DNA of 64,000 nt from the NCBI RefSeq assembly GCF_900187965.1, contig NZ_FZNL01000001.1, forward strand, positions 62,001 to 126,000, given 5' to 3'. The translations under genes and the position numbers were made by a program. Of this stretch, positions 55,025 through 64,000 are shown piece by piece. The stretch is from Flavobacterium sp. ov086. GTDB taxonomy: Bacteria > Bacteroidota > Bacteroidia > Flavobacteriales > Flavobacteriaceae. The notes below the pieces were generated by a model. The model saw nothing but the letters and a program-made list of their open reading frames with translations, did no database searches and was not told the DNA's origin. Numbering within the stretch: the first letter of the stretch is position 1; each line of letters opens with the position of its first letter.

Positions 55025-55735
55025 ATGAAAGAACAATTTAAAAAATTTCTGAACGAAGAACAAGATCCAAAAGCGATTGAAAAAATCACTTCGAAACTCA
55101 ATGATTTATTGATGAAAAACGAAGAAATTGGTTATATCGCGGTTCAAAAAAAACCTGCAATTACTGTTTTTCCAGATAGCATAATCTTAACCAACAAACG
55201 TATCATTATTTGTAAACCTAAGAATTTAGGTCTTTCAATGGATTTTACAGATTATACTTGGGATGATATTGCAAGCACTTTTGTAAAAGAAAATATTTTG
55301 GGTTCTGAATTTTCATTTGGAACTACAACTGACCTGACTATTTCGATAGATTATATTCCGAAAACTCAGGCTAGAAAAATTTATACTTATGCTAAAGAAC
55401 AATTAGATTTACTTAAAAATCCGGTTGTTGCTGAAACTCCGGTTGTAGAAACTGCACAACTTATTGAGGAAGAAGATGATCTTGAAGTTGAAGAAGTTGA
55501 AACGGAAGAAGTTATAAATTATGCTGAAATTATGCCAGCGACTACTCCATCTTATACGGAAACTTTTGAACCAATTCAGCCAACTCAACCTTCAACAGGA
55601 GATCGTAAATTAAGTGAATTATCTAAAGAAGAACTTTTTGATAAGTTACAGAATTACAAAAAATTACTGGACAACGGATTAATCATGCAAGGTGAATATG
55701 ATGCGTTCAAAAAAGAAATATTAAGCTATATGTAA
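55025..55735 (+). CDS. Bacterial PH-domain protein with SHOCT-like C-terminus
   Basis: 236 residues, no membrane segment. N-terminal PH-like domain (about 30-130: ITVFPDSIILTNKRIIICKP, SMDFTDYTWDDIAS), an acidic linker (EEEDDLEVEEVETEE), then a SHOCT-type helical tail (LQNYKKLLDNGLIMQGEYDA, about 205-235). Binding or oligomerisation role likely; details unknown. Ends at a terminator. Confidence 0.85.
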   Translation: MKEQFKKFLNEEQDPKAIEKITSKLNDLLMKNEEIGYIAVQKKPAITVFPDSIILTNKRIIICKPKNLGLSMDFTDYTWDDIASTFVKENILGSEFSFGTTTDLTISIDYIPKTQARKIYTYAKEQLDLLKNPVVAETPVVETAQLIEEEDDLEVEEVETEEVINYAEIMPATTPSYTETFEPIQPTQPSTGDRKLSELSKEELFDKLQNYKKLLDNGLIMQGEYDAFKKEILSYM

Positions 55736-55776
55736 TTTAGTCTAAAAGCCTAAAGTCATAAAGTTTTTAAAGTAAA

Positions 55777-55816
55777 AAAGCCAGAATAGAATTTTCTATT
55801 TCTGGCTTTCTTTTTT
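55777..55816 (+). terminator. Rho-independent terminator after PH-domain gene
   Basis: AAAGCCAGAATAGAA pairs with TTCTATTTCTGGCTTT (one bulge), followed by CTTTTTT. The A-run on the other side makes it usable in both directions. Confidence 0.75.
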
Positions 55817-55863
55817 ATATAAAGCGATGTACTTTCAGACTTTCGACTTTCAAACTTTAAGAC

Positions 55864-56964
55864 TTAAAGAGTCGCTTTCTGTTTTTCTACAAAACTATTC
55901 GATTGCAGTTCTAATAACTCTTTGGCGTTTTTACGTTGTAGATCATATAGACTTTTATCTTCGGCGATATCTGCATAAACTTTGTCGTGCATTTCTGCAC
56001 TCGTTTTGACTAGTAAATCACGTTGGTATTTGTTTTGCTCCAAAGTTGCTTTCATTGCAGTTTCGGCTTCTTCTTGTTTGAAATCAAATTCGCCTTTTGG
56101 AGCTAATAATTTAGCAATAATTGGAGACGTTTCAATAGCCAAAAACAACAACATTATAAAGAATGATGGCAACCAAGGCAATTTGTTTAAGGCATTAATA
56201 CGCGCCATTAAACCATCAAAACCTTCGATAATTGGTTGTGTTTGCGATACTTTTTTATCTAAATCCGCCTGGAGTTGTTTACCTACTTTTTCTTTCTCTG
56301 CAATTTTGGCTTCATTAGTCGTTTTTAAGATTTCAAATTCTTTTAAAGTTGCATCGTGTTTTTCGCGTTTCTCTTTATAAACTGGTCCTTTTCCTAGTTT
56401 TTTAGTTCCTGTCGTTCCTTCGGCTTCTGTAATATAGGTCGAATAAAGGGCATTTACTTCTTTTTCTTTTTTCAAAATATCAGCTTTTAAAGCCGCAATC
56501 TCAGCTTTGTTTTTATCTAAATCTGATTTGAAATAATTACCAACTTGCTTTTTGTTTGCCAACTCCATTTCGTTTTTTTCTTTCAGCAAAACGGTATTGA
56601 TTTCTTTTTCGAAAATTTTAATCTCTAATGGTTTCGAAATTACAATTGCAATGATAATCGCTAACATAATTCGAGGTGTCGCTTGCAGAAATTCATCCAT
56701 AAAACGATCTCTCTTTTTGATAGTAGAAACAATGAATCGGTCCAAATTAAAAATCAATAAACTCCACACAAACCCAAAAATTATGGCTGGATAAATAGAG
56801 TCAAAAACAGTAAAAAGCGCATAAGCACTGGCAAGGAAAGCCATAACTGCAGTAAAAAAAACGGTGGCGCCAATACCAACATATTTGGTTTGTTCGCCTT
56901 CTGAGCAACCTTCGAGTAAGTCTCGATCGGTCCCGGAACATAGGATAAAAAATTGTTTTAACAT
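55864..56964 (-). CDS. DUF4407 family membrane protein
   Basis: 366 residues. Three N-terminal membrane helices (about 28-105; VFFTAVMAFLASAYALFTVF, IIFGFVWSLLIFNLDRFIVS, IMLAIIIAIVIS) precede a coiled-coil of about 115 residues (130-245, Lys/Glu-rich), then another helix (LPSFFIMLLFLAIETSPIIA) and a C-terminal helical tail. NLDRFIVSTIKK is a family hallmark. Function unknown; convergent with the PH-domain gene. Confidence 0.88.
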   Translation of the reverse strand: MLKQFFILCSGTDRDLLEGCSEGEQTKYVGIGATVFFTAVMAFLASAYALFTVFDSIYPAIIFGFVWSLLIFNLDRFIVSTIKKRDRFMDEFLQATPRIMLAIIIAIVISKPLEIKIFEKEINTVLLKEKNEMELANKKQVGNYFKSDLDKNKAEIAALKADILKKEKEVNALYSTYITEAEGTTGTKKLGKGPVYKEKREKHDATLKEFEILKTTNEAKIAEKEKVGKQLQADLDKKVSQTQPIIEGFDGLMARINALNKLPWLPSFFIMLLFLAIETSPIIAKLLAPKGEFDFKQEEAETAMKATLEQNKYQRDLLVKTSAEMHDKVYADIAEDKSLYDLQRKNAKELLELQSNSFVEKQKATL

Positions 56965-57075
56965 GATTGATGATTTTTGATTGTGATTGATAGGGCAAAT
57001 TTAGCGCCAAAAAATTAATTCTGAGATAAATAGTTGATTTGTTTTTAGTTGCACCTATAAATTTCAGCTTTATTA

Positions 57076-57092
57076 AATGTTATTTTAACATT
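57076..57092. promoter_or_regulatory. Inverted repeat upstream of TonB receptor
   Basis: AATGTTATTTTAACATT, 7-bp arms around a 3-nt centre, 107 nt before the receptor start; TAACATTAA from its right side recurs near 57156. Candidate regulator site; AT-rich composition allows chance. Confidence 0.35.
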
Positions 57093-57198
57093 AATCTATT
57101 TCTAATGTTGAAAGGGAATCATAACACTATGTTAATTTTTTTTAACGCCTTTAATAACATTAAGGTTCTAGTTTCGCAAGAAATCAAACTAAAACACA

Positions 57199-60009
57199 AT
57201 GAAAAAAATTTATTTAATAGTAACATTCATGCTTTTAGCCTTTTCAGGTTATGCTCAAAAAGCAATAATCTCAGGAAAAGTACTAGACATTGACGATAAA
57301 CTTCCTTTGCCGGGAGCGATGATTCAAATTGTAGGAGAAAACAAATACACAGTATCTGATTACAATGGTCGTTTTGAGTTACTTAACATTAATGCAGGAA
57401 CTTATAAAGTACAAGTAAAATATATAGGATATACAGCAATTAGTCAAGATATTACTGTAGAACCAGGTAAAAATAACGTTCTTGATTTTTCGCTGAAAAC
57501 ATCAGGAACAGAATTGAACGAAGTGGTTGTTGGAGACATTTTAAAAGGTCAGGCAAAGGCGTTGAATCAACAAAAAAACAGTAAAAATATCGGAAATGTA
57601 ATCTCATCAGATCAAATGGGACGTTTTCCTGATGCCAATGTTGGAGACGCTTTAAAACGTGTTCCGGGTATCACAATGCAAAATGATCAGGGTGAAGCTC
57701 GTAATATTATCATTAGAGGTTTGGCTCCGTCATTGAACTCAGTAACTTTAAATGGTGACCGAATTCCGTCTGCTGAAGGAGATAACAGAAACGTACAAAT
57801 GGATTTAATTCCGTCTGATATGATTTCTACAATCGAAGTAAACAAAACACTAACTCCTGATATGGATGCTGATGCAATTGGAGGTTCTGTGAATTTAGTA
57901 ACCAGAGCAACTCCAAATGGCGAAAGAATCTCTGCAACACTTGCAGGCGGTTATATGCCAATTCGCGAGCACGCAACTTATACTGCAGGATTGGTGTACG
58001 GAAATCGCTTTCTGGACAATAAACTTGGAGCAGTTTTTAGCGGATCTTATAATAATGTAAATTATGGGTCTGACAATATCGAAAACCAATGGGTAAAAGA
58101 TAAGTTCGGGAATGAATATCTTCAAGCTTCAGAAATTAGAAAATACGACGTACAGCGCATTCGTCGTAGCGGATCTGTGGCGTTAGATTATAAATTTAAC
58201 GAAAACAACACCATTTTTGCCAATGCTATTTACAATTGGAGAGACGATAGAGAAAACCGTTTCAGAACTACTTACGATGATATTAATCCTATTTATAATG
58301 GAGAAGAAATTACAGGCTTTAAAGGTCGTGTAAAACGTCAGACAAAAGGTGGAGTTGACAATGATCGCAACAAAAACAGAAGATTAGAAGATCAGCGCGT
58401 TCAGAATTATTCGATTCGTGGAGAACATTTAATCAACTCTAAATTAGATTTAGACTGGTCTGCAAATTATGCTAAAGCCAGAGAATATCGCCCTGAGGAA
58501 CGTTATATCGAATACCGTCAGAAAGGTCTGGATATGACCGAAGACTTATCTGATTTGAGATTTCCTTTAATTACAACCACCGGAGAATCATTGGATAAAT
58601 TCAAATTTCAAACGGTTACCGAAAATACAGATGAAACCAGTGAAAGCGAATTTGGAGCAAAAATTAATATTCGTTTTCCTTTCACCATTATTCCTTCTGA
58701 AAAGGGAAGATTGAGGACCGGACTTAGACTTCGACTAAAAGAAAAAGAAAGAGATAACAATTTCTACGCTTACACACCAATTAATACTGATATGGCTTTG
58801 TTATCGCAAATTCCAAACAGTTATTACGATGGTCAAAACTTTAATCCGGGAAGCAAATATGTTCCGGGAAGTTTCGCTTCGGCTAGTTTTCTTGGAAGTT
58901 TAGAGTTAAATAACGCTGCTTTATTTAAAAAATCAGCAGATCCGGCAGAATTTTTAGCAGTAAATTATAATGCTAAAGAAAATATTTATGCCGCTTATGT
59001 AAGATGGGATCAGGATTTTAACGACAAACTTTCAATGGTTTTAGGTTTCCGTGTAGAGAATACTCATATTGATTATACCGGAAACAGAGTTTTGGATGAA
59101 GAAGAATTAGAAAGTAAAATCAACACTAAAAATTCATACACAAACGTGTTGCCAAGTATTTCTCTTCAATATAATGCTACCAAAGATTTAGTTTTAAGAG
59201 CTGCTGCAACAACTGCATTGGCTAGACCAAACTATTACGCATTAGCTCCTTATGTAAATAATATTGCTGCTGATAAAGAAATTACTGCCGGAAATCCAGA
59301 TCTTAACGCCACTTACTCTTACAACTATGATTTCATGGCCGAGAATTATTTCAAATCTGTTGGTTTAATTTCGGGAGGTGTTTTCTACAAAAGATTAAAT
59401 GATTTTATCTATAATTATAGCGACAATCAATATGACGCTGCAAAATTTGCTGCTGATTTCCCTAATCAGACAAACCCTATTCCGGTTGGAGAAAAGTGGT
59501 CTTTTTTACAATCCAGAAACGGAGACAAAGTTGATGTTTACGGATTTGAAGTGGCGTTTCAACGTCAGTTAGATTTTCTTCCTGGGAAATTCCTTAAAGG
59601 ATTTGGTATTTATTTGAACTATACTTACACGAAATCTAAAGCAAAAGGAATTGCCGATGAAGACGGAAACGAAAGAAATAATATTAGTCTTCCAGGAACA
59701 ACTCCACACATGTTTAACGGTTCATTGTCTTGGGAAAACAAACGTTTTTCTGCCAGAGTTTCGACCAACTTCACTTCAGATTATTTAGATGAATTGGGTT
59801 CAGAATCTTATAAAGACAGTTATTATGACAAACAGTTTTTCTTAGACGCAAATGCTTCTTTCAAGATTACTCCAAAACTTCGTCTTTTTGCCGAAGCTAA
59901 CAACTTAACTAACCAGCCTTTACGTTACTACCAAGGAGTTGAGGCGCACACCAAACAAGCAGAGTATTACCAAGCCAGATATAATTTTGGTTTGAAACTT
60001 GACTTGTAA
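57199..60009 (+). CDS. TonB-dependent receptor (phytate/phosphate-linked)
   Basis: 936 residues. Signal peptide ending FSGYAQ (about 20), carboxypeptidase-regulatory domain (about 22-105), plug domain with GRFPDANVGDALKRVPGI and RNIIIRGLAPSLNSVTLNG, and a 22-strand barrel ending FGLKLDL. The TIGR01782-like plug differs from SusC, and no SusD partner is nearby. A phytase gene follows 72 nt later, so it probably imports inositol phosphates or a product of phytate breakdown. Confidence 0.9.
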   Translation: MKKIYLIVTFMLLAFSGYAQKAIISGKVLDIDDKLPLPGAMIQIVGENKYTVSDYNGRFELLNINAGTYKVQVKYIGYTAISQDITVEPGKNNVLDFSLKTSGTELNEVVVGDILKGQAKALNQQKNSKNIGNVISSDQMGRFPDANVGDALKRVPGITMQNDQGEARNIIIRGLAPSLNSVTLNGDRIPSAEGDNRNVQMDLIPSDMISTIEVNKTLTPDMDADAIGGSVNLVTRATPNGERISATLAGGYMPIREHATYTAGLVYGNRFLDNKLGAVFSGSYNNVNYGSDNIENQWVKDKFGNEYLQASEIRKYDVQRIRRSGSVALDYKFNENNTIFANAIYNWRDDRENRFRTTYDDINPIYNGEEITGFKGRVKRQTKGGVDNDRNKNRRLEDQRVQNYSIRGEHLINSKLDLDWSANYAKAREYRPEERYIEYRQKGLDMTEDLSDLRFPLITTTGESLDKFKFQTVTENTDETSESEFGAKINIRFPFTIIPSEKGRLRTGLRLRLKEKERDNNFYAYTPINTDMALLSQIPNSYYDGQNFNPGSKYVPGSFASASFLGSLELNNAALFKKSADPAEFLAVNYNAKENIYAAYVRWDQDFNDKLSMVLGFRVENTHIDYTGNRVLDEEELESKINTKNSYTNVLPSISLQYNATKDLVLRAAATTALARPNYYALAPYVNNIAADKEITAGNPDLNATYSYNYDFMAENYFKSVGLISGGVFYKRLNDFIYNYSDNQYDAAKFAADFPNQTNPIPVGEKWSFLQSRNGDKVDVYGFEVAFQRQLDFLPGKFLKGFGIYLNYTYTKSKAKGIADEDGNERNNISLPGTTPHMFNGSLSWENKRFSARVSTNFTSDYLDELGSESYKDSYYDKQFFLDANASFKITPKLRLFAEANNLTNQPLRYYQGVEAHTKQAEYYQARYNFGLKLDL

Positions 60010-60030
60010 TAATCAATTTATAAATTCCTT

Positions 60031-60064
60031 AAATTAGACAGAACTTTACGGTTCTGTCTAATTT
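60031..60064 (+). terminator. Perfect 14-bp hairpin between receptor and phytase genes
   Basis: AAATTAGACAGAAC (60031-60044) and GTTCTGTCTAATTT (60051-60064), 6-nt loop. No long U-run follows, so it may be a partial terminator or an RNA-processing/stability element that sets the receptor-to-phytase ratio. Confidence 0.6.
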
Positions 60065-60081
60065 ATTCAAATGAAATCCTA

Positions 60082-61140
60082 ATGAAAAATAAATGTATAA
60101 TAGCTTTTTTACTTTTGAGCACTTTATTCATAGCTTGTAAAGACGATAAATTAGCGCCAATCGCTCCAAATGCCGTAAAACCAACAGTAGTTACCGAAGC
60201 TTTACCTCACGATACTGATGATCCTTCGATTTGGATTCATCCAACAGATGCGTCTAAAAGTATTATTGTGGGAACGGATAAAGACACGGACGGAGGTTTG
60301 TATGCTTTTGATTTAAAGGGAAAAATCGTTGCAAAATCAGAAGTTTTAAAGCGTCCTAACAATGTTGACATCGCATATGGTTTAGTAATCGACGGAAAAA
60401 AAGTTGATATCGCGGTAACTACAGAACGTGAATCTAATAAAATAAGAATCTTTAGTTTACCTGATTTAAAACCCATTGACAACGGCGGAATCTCTGTTTT
60501 TGATGGCGAAGAATTACGTGACCCAATGGGAATCGCTTTGTACACACGCCCAAGCGATCACAAGATTTTTGCTATAGTGGGAAGAAAATCAGGACCTTCT
60601 GGTTCTTATTTATGGCAATACGAACTATCTGGAAATGGAAAATTCGCTACTGCAAAAGTGATTCGTAAATTTGGCGCTTACAGCGGAAAAAAAGAAATCG
60701 AAGCCATTGCAGTTGACAACGAATTAGGAACTGTTTTATACTGCGACGAACAATTCGGAATTAGAAAATATAAGGCTGATCCTGCTTTAAATGATAATAA
60801 AGAAATTGCTTTATTCGGGAAAACTGGTTTTAAAGCTGATAATGAAGGAATAGCGATTTACAAAAAAACAGATTCTACCGGATATATTTTAGTATCAAAT
60901 CAGCAAGCGAATACTTTTATGGTTTATCCTAGAGAAGGTGCAAAAGGCAATCCAAACAATTATCCTTTGTTAGCAGAAATTCCAACATCAACAATTGAAT
61001 GTGACGGAGCCGATGTAACTAGTGTAAACTTAGGTGGAAATTTTAAAAATGGTCTTTTTGTAGCCATGAGCAACGGAATGACTTTTCACTATTATGTGTG
61101 GGATTTGATTCAGAAACGTATTGACGAAGCGAAGAAGTAA
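60082..61140 (+). CDS. Beta-propeller phytase, surface lipoprotein
   Basis: 352 residues with lipoprotein signal ending LFIAC (Cys19). The next residues, KDDK, match the Bacteroidota surface-export signal (Lys plus acidic pair), so outer-surface display is likely. Beta-propeller phytase signatures: DTDDPSIWIHP, RPNNVDIAYG, AVTTERESNKIRIF and DNEGIAIYK, supplying calcium and phosphate ligands. It releases phosphate from phytate outside the cell. Pairs with the TonB receptor upstream. Confidence 0.9.
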   Translation: MKNKCIIAFLLLSTLFIACKDDKLAPIAPNAVKPTVVTEALPHDTDDPSIWIHPTDASKSIIVGTDKDTDGGLYAFDLKGKIVAKSEVLKRPNNVDIAYGLVIDGKKVDIAVTTERESNKIRIFSLPDLKPIDNGGISVFDGEELRDPMGIALYTRPSDHKIFAIVGRKSGPSGSYLWQYELSGNGKFATAKVIRKFGAYSGKKEIEAIAVDNELGTVLYCDEQFGIRKYKADPALNDNKEIALFGKTGFKADNEGIAIYKKTDSTGYILVSNQQANTFMVYPREGAKGNPNNYPLLAEIPTSTIECDGADVTSVNLGGNFKNGLFVAMSNGMTFHYYVWDLIQKRIDEAKK

Positions 61141-61200
61141 TTTTTGTTTCAGGTTTCAAGTTTCAGGTTCAAACAAAAACTTGAAACTTGAAATAAAACA

Positions 61201-61230
61201 AAAAAGCTGTTCATCTCTGAACAGCTTTTT
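61201..61230. terminator. Bidirectional terminator between phytase and pckA
   Basis: Perfect 13-bp stem AAAAAGCTGTTCA / TGAACAGCTTTTT with TCTC loop; A-run and T-run on both sides serve both convergent genes. Confidence 0.9.
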
Positions 61231-61253
61231 TTAATTTGAATTAGTAACTTTCC

Positions 61254-62858
61254 TTATTCTGTAATCGGTGCGCCAGCCAAAATTTCGGCATTAGCAAATT
61301 CTTCAAATTTGGCAAAATTAGCTTTGAATTTTTGAGCCAATTCTACTGCTTTTTTATCGTACAATTCTGGATCTGCCCAAGTATTTCTTGGATCAAGAAT
61401 TTCATTTGGAACGTTAGGACAACTTTCTGGTTGTGCAATTCCAAATACTTTATGGTTTTTAAATGCTACATTATCCAATTCTCCTTTTAAGGCTGCAGTA
61501 ATCATAGCACGAGTATATTTCAACTTCATACGGCTTCCTGTTCCGTAAGGTCCGCCTGTCCAACCTGTGTTGATCAACCAAACTTTTACACCAGCATCTT
61601 CCATTTTCTTAGTTAGCATTTCTGCATAACGTGTTGGGTGCAATGGCATAAATGGCGCTCCAAAACAAGCCGAAAAGTTAGGTTGTGGTTCTGTTACTCC
61701 AGCTTCTGTTCCGGCTACTTTTGCAGTATATCCTGAAATAAAATAATAAGCTGCCTGACCTGGAGTTAATTTTGAGATTGGAGGCAAAATTCCGAAAGAA
61801 TCTGCCGTTAAGAAAAATATATTTTTAGGATTATGTCCAATAGATCCCGGTTGAATATTATCGATATGTGTTATTGGGTAACTTACACGAGTATTTTGTG
61901 TGATTGAAACATCATCATAATCAACTTCGTTTGTTCCTGCTTTGAAAACCACATTTTCTAAAAGAGCTCCTTTTTTGATTGCTCTAAAAATGTCAGGTTC
62001 GTTTTCTTCTGTTAAATTAATAACTTTTGCATAACATCCTCCTTCAAAGTTGAAAACAGTATTTTCTGCAGTCCAACCGTGTTCATCGTCTCCAATTAAC
62101 TTACGTTCCGGATCTGCTGATAAAGTTGTTTTTCCTGTTCCTGATAATCCAAAGAAAATTGCAGTATCTCCAGCCTCACCAACATTTGCACTACAGTGCA
62201 TTGGTAAAGTATTTTTGAAAACCGGCAAAATGAAATTCAATGCAGAAAAAATTCCTTTCTTCATTTCTCCAGTATAACCTGTTCCTCCAATAAGTGCTAT
62301 TTTTTTAGTAAAATCCAAGATAGCAAAATTAGACTGACGTGTTCCGTCTACAGCAGGGTCTGCCATAAAACTTGGAGCACAAATTACTGTCCATTCCGGA
62401 GTAAAGTTTGCAAGTTCAGACTCTTCAGGTCTTAGAAACATGTTATAGCAAAACAAGTTTGACCAAGCTGTTTCTGTAACAACGCGAACATTTAATCTGT
62501 AATTTGCATCTGAACAAACATAAGAATCACGTACAAAAACCTCTTTGTCTGATAAAAACTGAGTTACCTTATTATATAATTTTTCGAATGCTTCTGATGA
62601 AAATGGAATATTAACATTTCCCCACCAAACCTGATCTTCAGTAATACTATCTTTTACAATAAAACGATCCTGAGGAGAACGCCCAGTAAATTCGCCTGTA
62701 TTAATTGCCAATGCTCCTGTAGAGTTTTCAACACCTTGGCCTGATTGCAAAGTAATCGCGTGCAATTCATCCGCAGATAATTGATAGCGAACTTTTGCAT
62801 TTTCAATTCCTAGTTCTTTTAACGAAATCGATTGCGAGAAAAGTGTGTTAGTGTCCAT
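61254..62858 (-). CDS. pckA: Phosphoenolpyruvate carboxykinase (ATP)
   Basis: 534 residues, cytoplasmic. Signatures: TGRSPQDRFIVKD, GGTGYTGEMKKGIFSALN, the kinase loop FFGLSGTGKTTLSADP and LIGDDEHGW. Converts oxaloacetate to phosphoenolpyruvate with ATP, the first committed step of gluconeogenesis. Single gene with a -7 element TAATTTTG at 62900-62893 and a bidirectional terminator downstream. Confidence 0.97.
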   Translation of the reverse strand: MDTNTLFSQSISLKELGIENAKVRYQLSADELHAITLQSGQGVENSTGALAINTGEFTGRSPQDRFIVKDSITEDQVWWGNVNIPFSSEAFEKLYNKVTQFLSDKEVFVRDSYVCSDANYRLNVRVVTETAWSNLFCYNMFLRPEESELANFTPEWTVICAPSFMADPAVDGTRQSNFAILDFTKKIALIGGTGYTGEMKKGIFSALNFILPVFKNTLPMHCSANVGEAGDTAIFFGLSGTGKTTLSADPERKLIGDDEHGWTAENTVFNFEGGCYAKVINLTEENEPDIFRAIKKGALLENVVFKAGTNEVDYDDVSITQNTRVSYPITHIDNIQPGSIGHNPKNIFFLTADSFGILPPISKLTPGQAAYYFISGYTAKVAGTEAGVTEPQPNFSACFGAPFMPLHPTRYAEMLTKKMEDAGVKVWLINTGWTGGPYGTGSRMKLKYTRAMITAALKGELDNVAFKNHKVFGIAQPESCPNVPNEILDPRNTWADPELYDKKAVELAQKFKANFAKFEEFANAEILAGAPITE

Positions 62859-63159
62859 AAATTTTTAGTTGTGTGTGATATTTAATAAAAAGCAAAATTA
62901 TAGAATTTATTATTAAACCTTTAAAAATATTTCAATTTCACTTTAATTTATATCAATAAAGTAAAAATTGATCTTTAAAACTAATAAAACAAAAAAATAA
63001 TTGCTTTTAATTTACTTTCTTATAACCTTATAAATGAATTTGTTACATTTTCTTCTATTTAAAGTAAAAAACAAAATAAATTCACATAAACAAGATTATA
63101 TGTTATTTATGAGACAAAATTAAAGATTAATTTTTAGATAGAATTTTTTATTCGGGATT
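62859..63159. other. AT-rich intergenic region upstream of pckA
   Basis: 301 nt, no ORF. On the minus strand TAATTTTG (62900-62893) lies 34 nt before the pckA start. The rest is A/T-rich sequence with no clear structure. Confidence 0.5.
62893..62900 (-). promoter_or_regulatory. Predicted -7 element of pckA
   Basis: TAATTTTG on the minus strand, TAnnTTTG match, 34 nt before the start codon; no good -33 TTG at standard distance. Confidence 0.4.
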
Positions 63160-63546
63160 TTATGATTTTCTCTTTAAAATCGTAAGAAATAATACCGACC
63201 AAGCAATAATTAATAACAAACCTCCTAAAGGAGTTGCGAATACGATAATTTTAAAATCGAACGAAGTAATACTTTTTGTAGACAATAAATAAATCGAACC
63301 GCTAAATAGAAGTACTCCTGCAATAACCAAGTTATAAATTGTTTTTAAGGTTTTTTCGGCAAGTTCTTTTCTGGTAGACAAAAAGAATAAAAAGAAAGCA
63401 TGATACATTTGGTAGCGAACTCCAACTTCAAAAGTATTTAGTTCTTCGACAGATAAATATTTTTTTAATAGATGCGCTCCAAAAGCTCCTAAAACAATAG
63501 CTAACATTCCGATAAAAGCGCCTGTCAAAACAATTCTTCTTTCCAT
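63160..63546 (-). CDS. DUF423 family membrane protein
   Basis: 128 residues from ATG 63546; an in-frame TTG 30 nt earlier is less likely because DUF423 proteins start MxRxIxxTG. Four membrane helices; VLTGAFIGMLAIVLGAFGAH, FEVGVRYQMYHAFFLF and VFATPLGGLLLIIAW are the family landmarks. Function unknown. Confidence 0.9.
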   Translation of the reverse strand: MERRIVLTGAFIGMLAIVLGAFGAHLLKKYLSVEELNTFEVGVRYQMYHAFFLFFLSTRKELAEKTLKTIYNLVIAGVLLFSGSIYLLSTKSITSFDFKIIVFATPLGGLLLIIAWSVLFLTILKRKS

Positions 63547-63691
63547 AGTTTCTATACTTTTCAATTTTTCAAACAAAAATACTTCAATAGAAATTAAAAA
63601 GCTTTTTACTTTTCAAAAATCTTTCATTAAAAGGAAATCCGCCACATTTTAGCAGTAAAATAAAAAATAATGTATTTTTAGTAAATTAAAA

Positions 63692-63722
63692 TTGTTACAT
63701 ATATAACATTTTAATATATTTG
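63692..63722 (+). promoter_or_regulatory. Predicted promoter of saccharopine-dehydrogenase-like gene
   Basis: TTG (63692-63694), 20-nt spacer, TATATTTG (63715-63722), 17 nt before the start codon. Full match to the Bacteroidota consensus. Confidence 0.65.
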
Positions 63723-63739
63723 TGTTATAAATTTAAAGC

Positions 63740-64000
63740 ATGAGAAGCATTTTAATTATTGGAGCAGGCAGATCTGCATCATCGTTGATACGATATTTGT
63801 TATCAAAATCTGAGAGTGAAAATCTACATCTTATAGTAGCTGATCTATCTTTGGCTCTAGCCGAAAAAAAGACACAGAACCACCCAAATGCAACTCCAAT
63901 AGCTTTAGACATTTTTAATGCTCCCGAAAGAAAAGCTGCTATAGAAAAAGCTTCTATTGTAATCTCGATGTTACCGGCACATTTGCACATTGAAATTGCC
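63740..64000 (+). CDS. Saccharopine dehydrogenase-like protein, truncated by window edge
   Basis: 87 codons from ATG 63740 with no stop before the window end. N-terminal Rossmann motif ILIIGAGRSASSLIRYLL, acidic strand-2 end HLIVADLSLALAEKK, then ASIVISMLPAHLHIEIA, the pattern of saccharopine dehydrogenase/saccharopine reductase NADP-binding domains. It may act in lysine metabolism. The remainder lies to the right. Confidence 0.85.
   Translation, partial: MRSILIIGAGRSASSLIRYLLSKSESENLHLIVADLSLALAEKKTQNHPNATPIALDIFNAPERKAAIEKASIVISMLPAHLHIEIA

Overview
The window reads as a chromosomal segment of a Flavobacterium-like member of the Bacteroidota. It is AT-rich. It carries two SusC/SusD outer-membrane sugar-uptake loci, lipoproteins with Bacteroidota-style cysteine signals, promoters of the TTG-N18..20-TAnnTTTG type, a DUF6625 gene, a mevalonate-type isoprenoid cluster and many dispersed palindromic intergenic repeats. 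I saw no tRNA, rRNA, CRISPR array, transposase or phage gene.

Layout. (a) 1-1000, minus strand: two paralogous 66-residue double-glycine-leader, cysteine-rich peptides upstream of a truncated DUF6625 gene. The peptides share a nearly identical 31-nt upstream element. (b) 1531-20093: a complete starch/maltodextrin locus. SusC, SusD and SusE-like genes run leftward from a divergent LacI-type regulator; an MFS transporter, beta-phosphoglucomutase, GH65 maltose phosphorylase, GH97 alpha-glucosidase, periplasmic GH13 neopullulanase and lipoprotein GH13 amylase run rightward. Together they bind and cut starch at the surface, trim it in the periplasm, import maltose and split it by phosphorolysis. 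(c) 20296-25194: housekeeping and metabolic genes (glycerophosphodiesterase, flavoprotein, HAD phosphatase, Crp-like regulator with a metallo-beta-lactamase-fold protein, a small carboxypeptidase-regulatory-domain protein). (d) 25302-36694: a second sugar locus with SusD, SusC, a ROK kinase, an FHS-type MFS transporter and a GH2 enzyme with the exo-beta-D-glucosaminidase catalytic signature, next to a divergent XylR-type regulator. (e) 36713-43729: TPR protein, TspO, then mevalonate pathway genes (diphosphomevalonate decarboxylase, mevalonate kinase), DUF502, UbiA-type prenyltransferase and an RluB-like pseudouridine synthase. An orphan antitoxin with an apparent toxin remnant sits inside this cluster. 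(f) 43799-56964: small membrane proteins and lipoproteins, a glycosyltransferase/flippase pair, a WG-repeat lipoprotein whose first 23 nt duplicate the start of the adjacent ruvC, hemW, a cyclase-family hydrolase, GNAT, DUF4260, MmcQ/YjbR, PH-domain and DUF4407 proteins. (g) 57199-61140: a TonB-dependent receptor and a surface beta-propeller phytase. (h) 61254-64000: PEP carboxykinase, DUF423 and the start of a saccharopine-dehydrogenase-like gene.

The points most worth a second look are the GG-leader cysteine-rich peptide pair, two copies of a structured RNA-like element (42575-42702 and 46217-46298) whose stems covary, the ruvC 5'-end duplication, the toxin-antitoxin remnant, and the GlcN-type GH2 locus.
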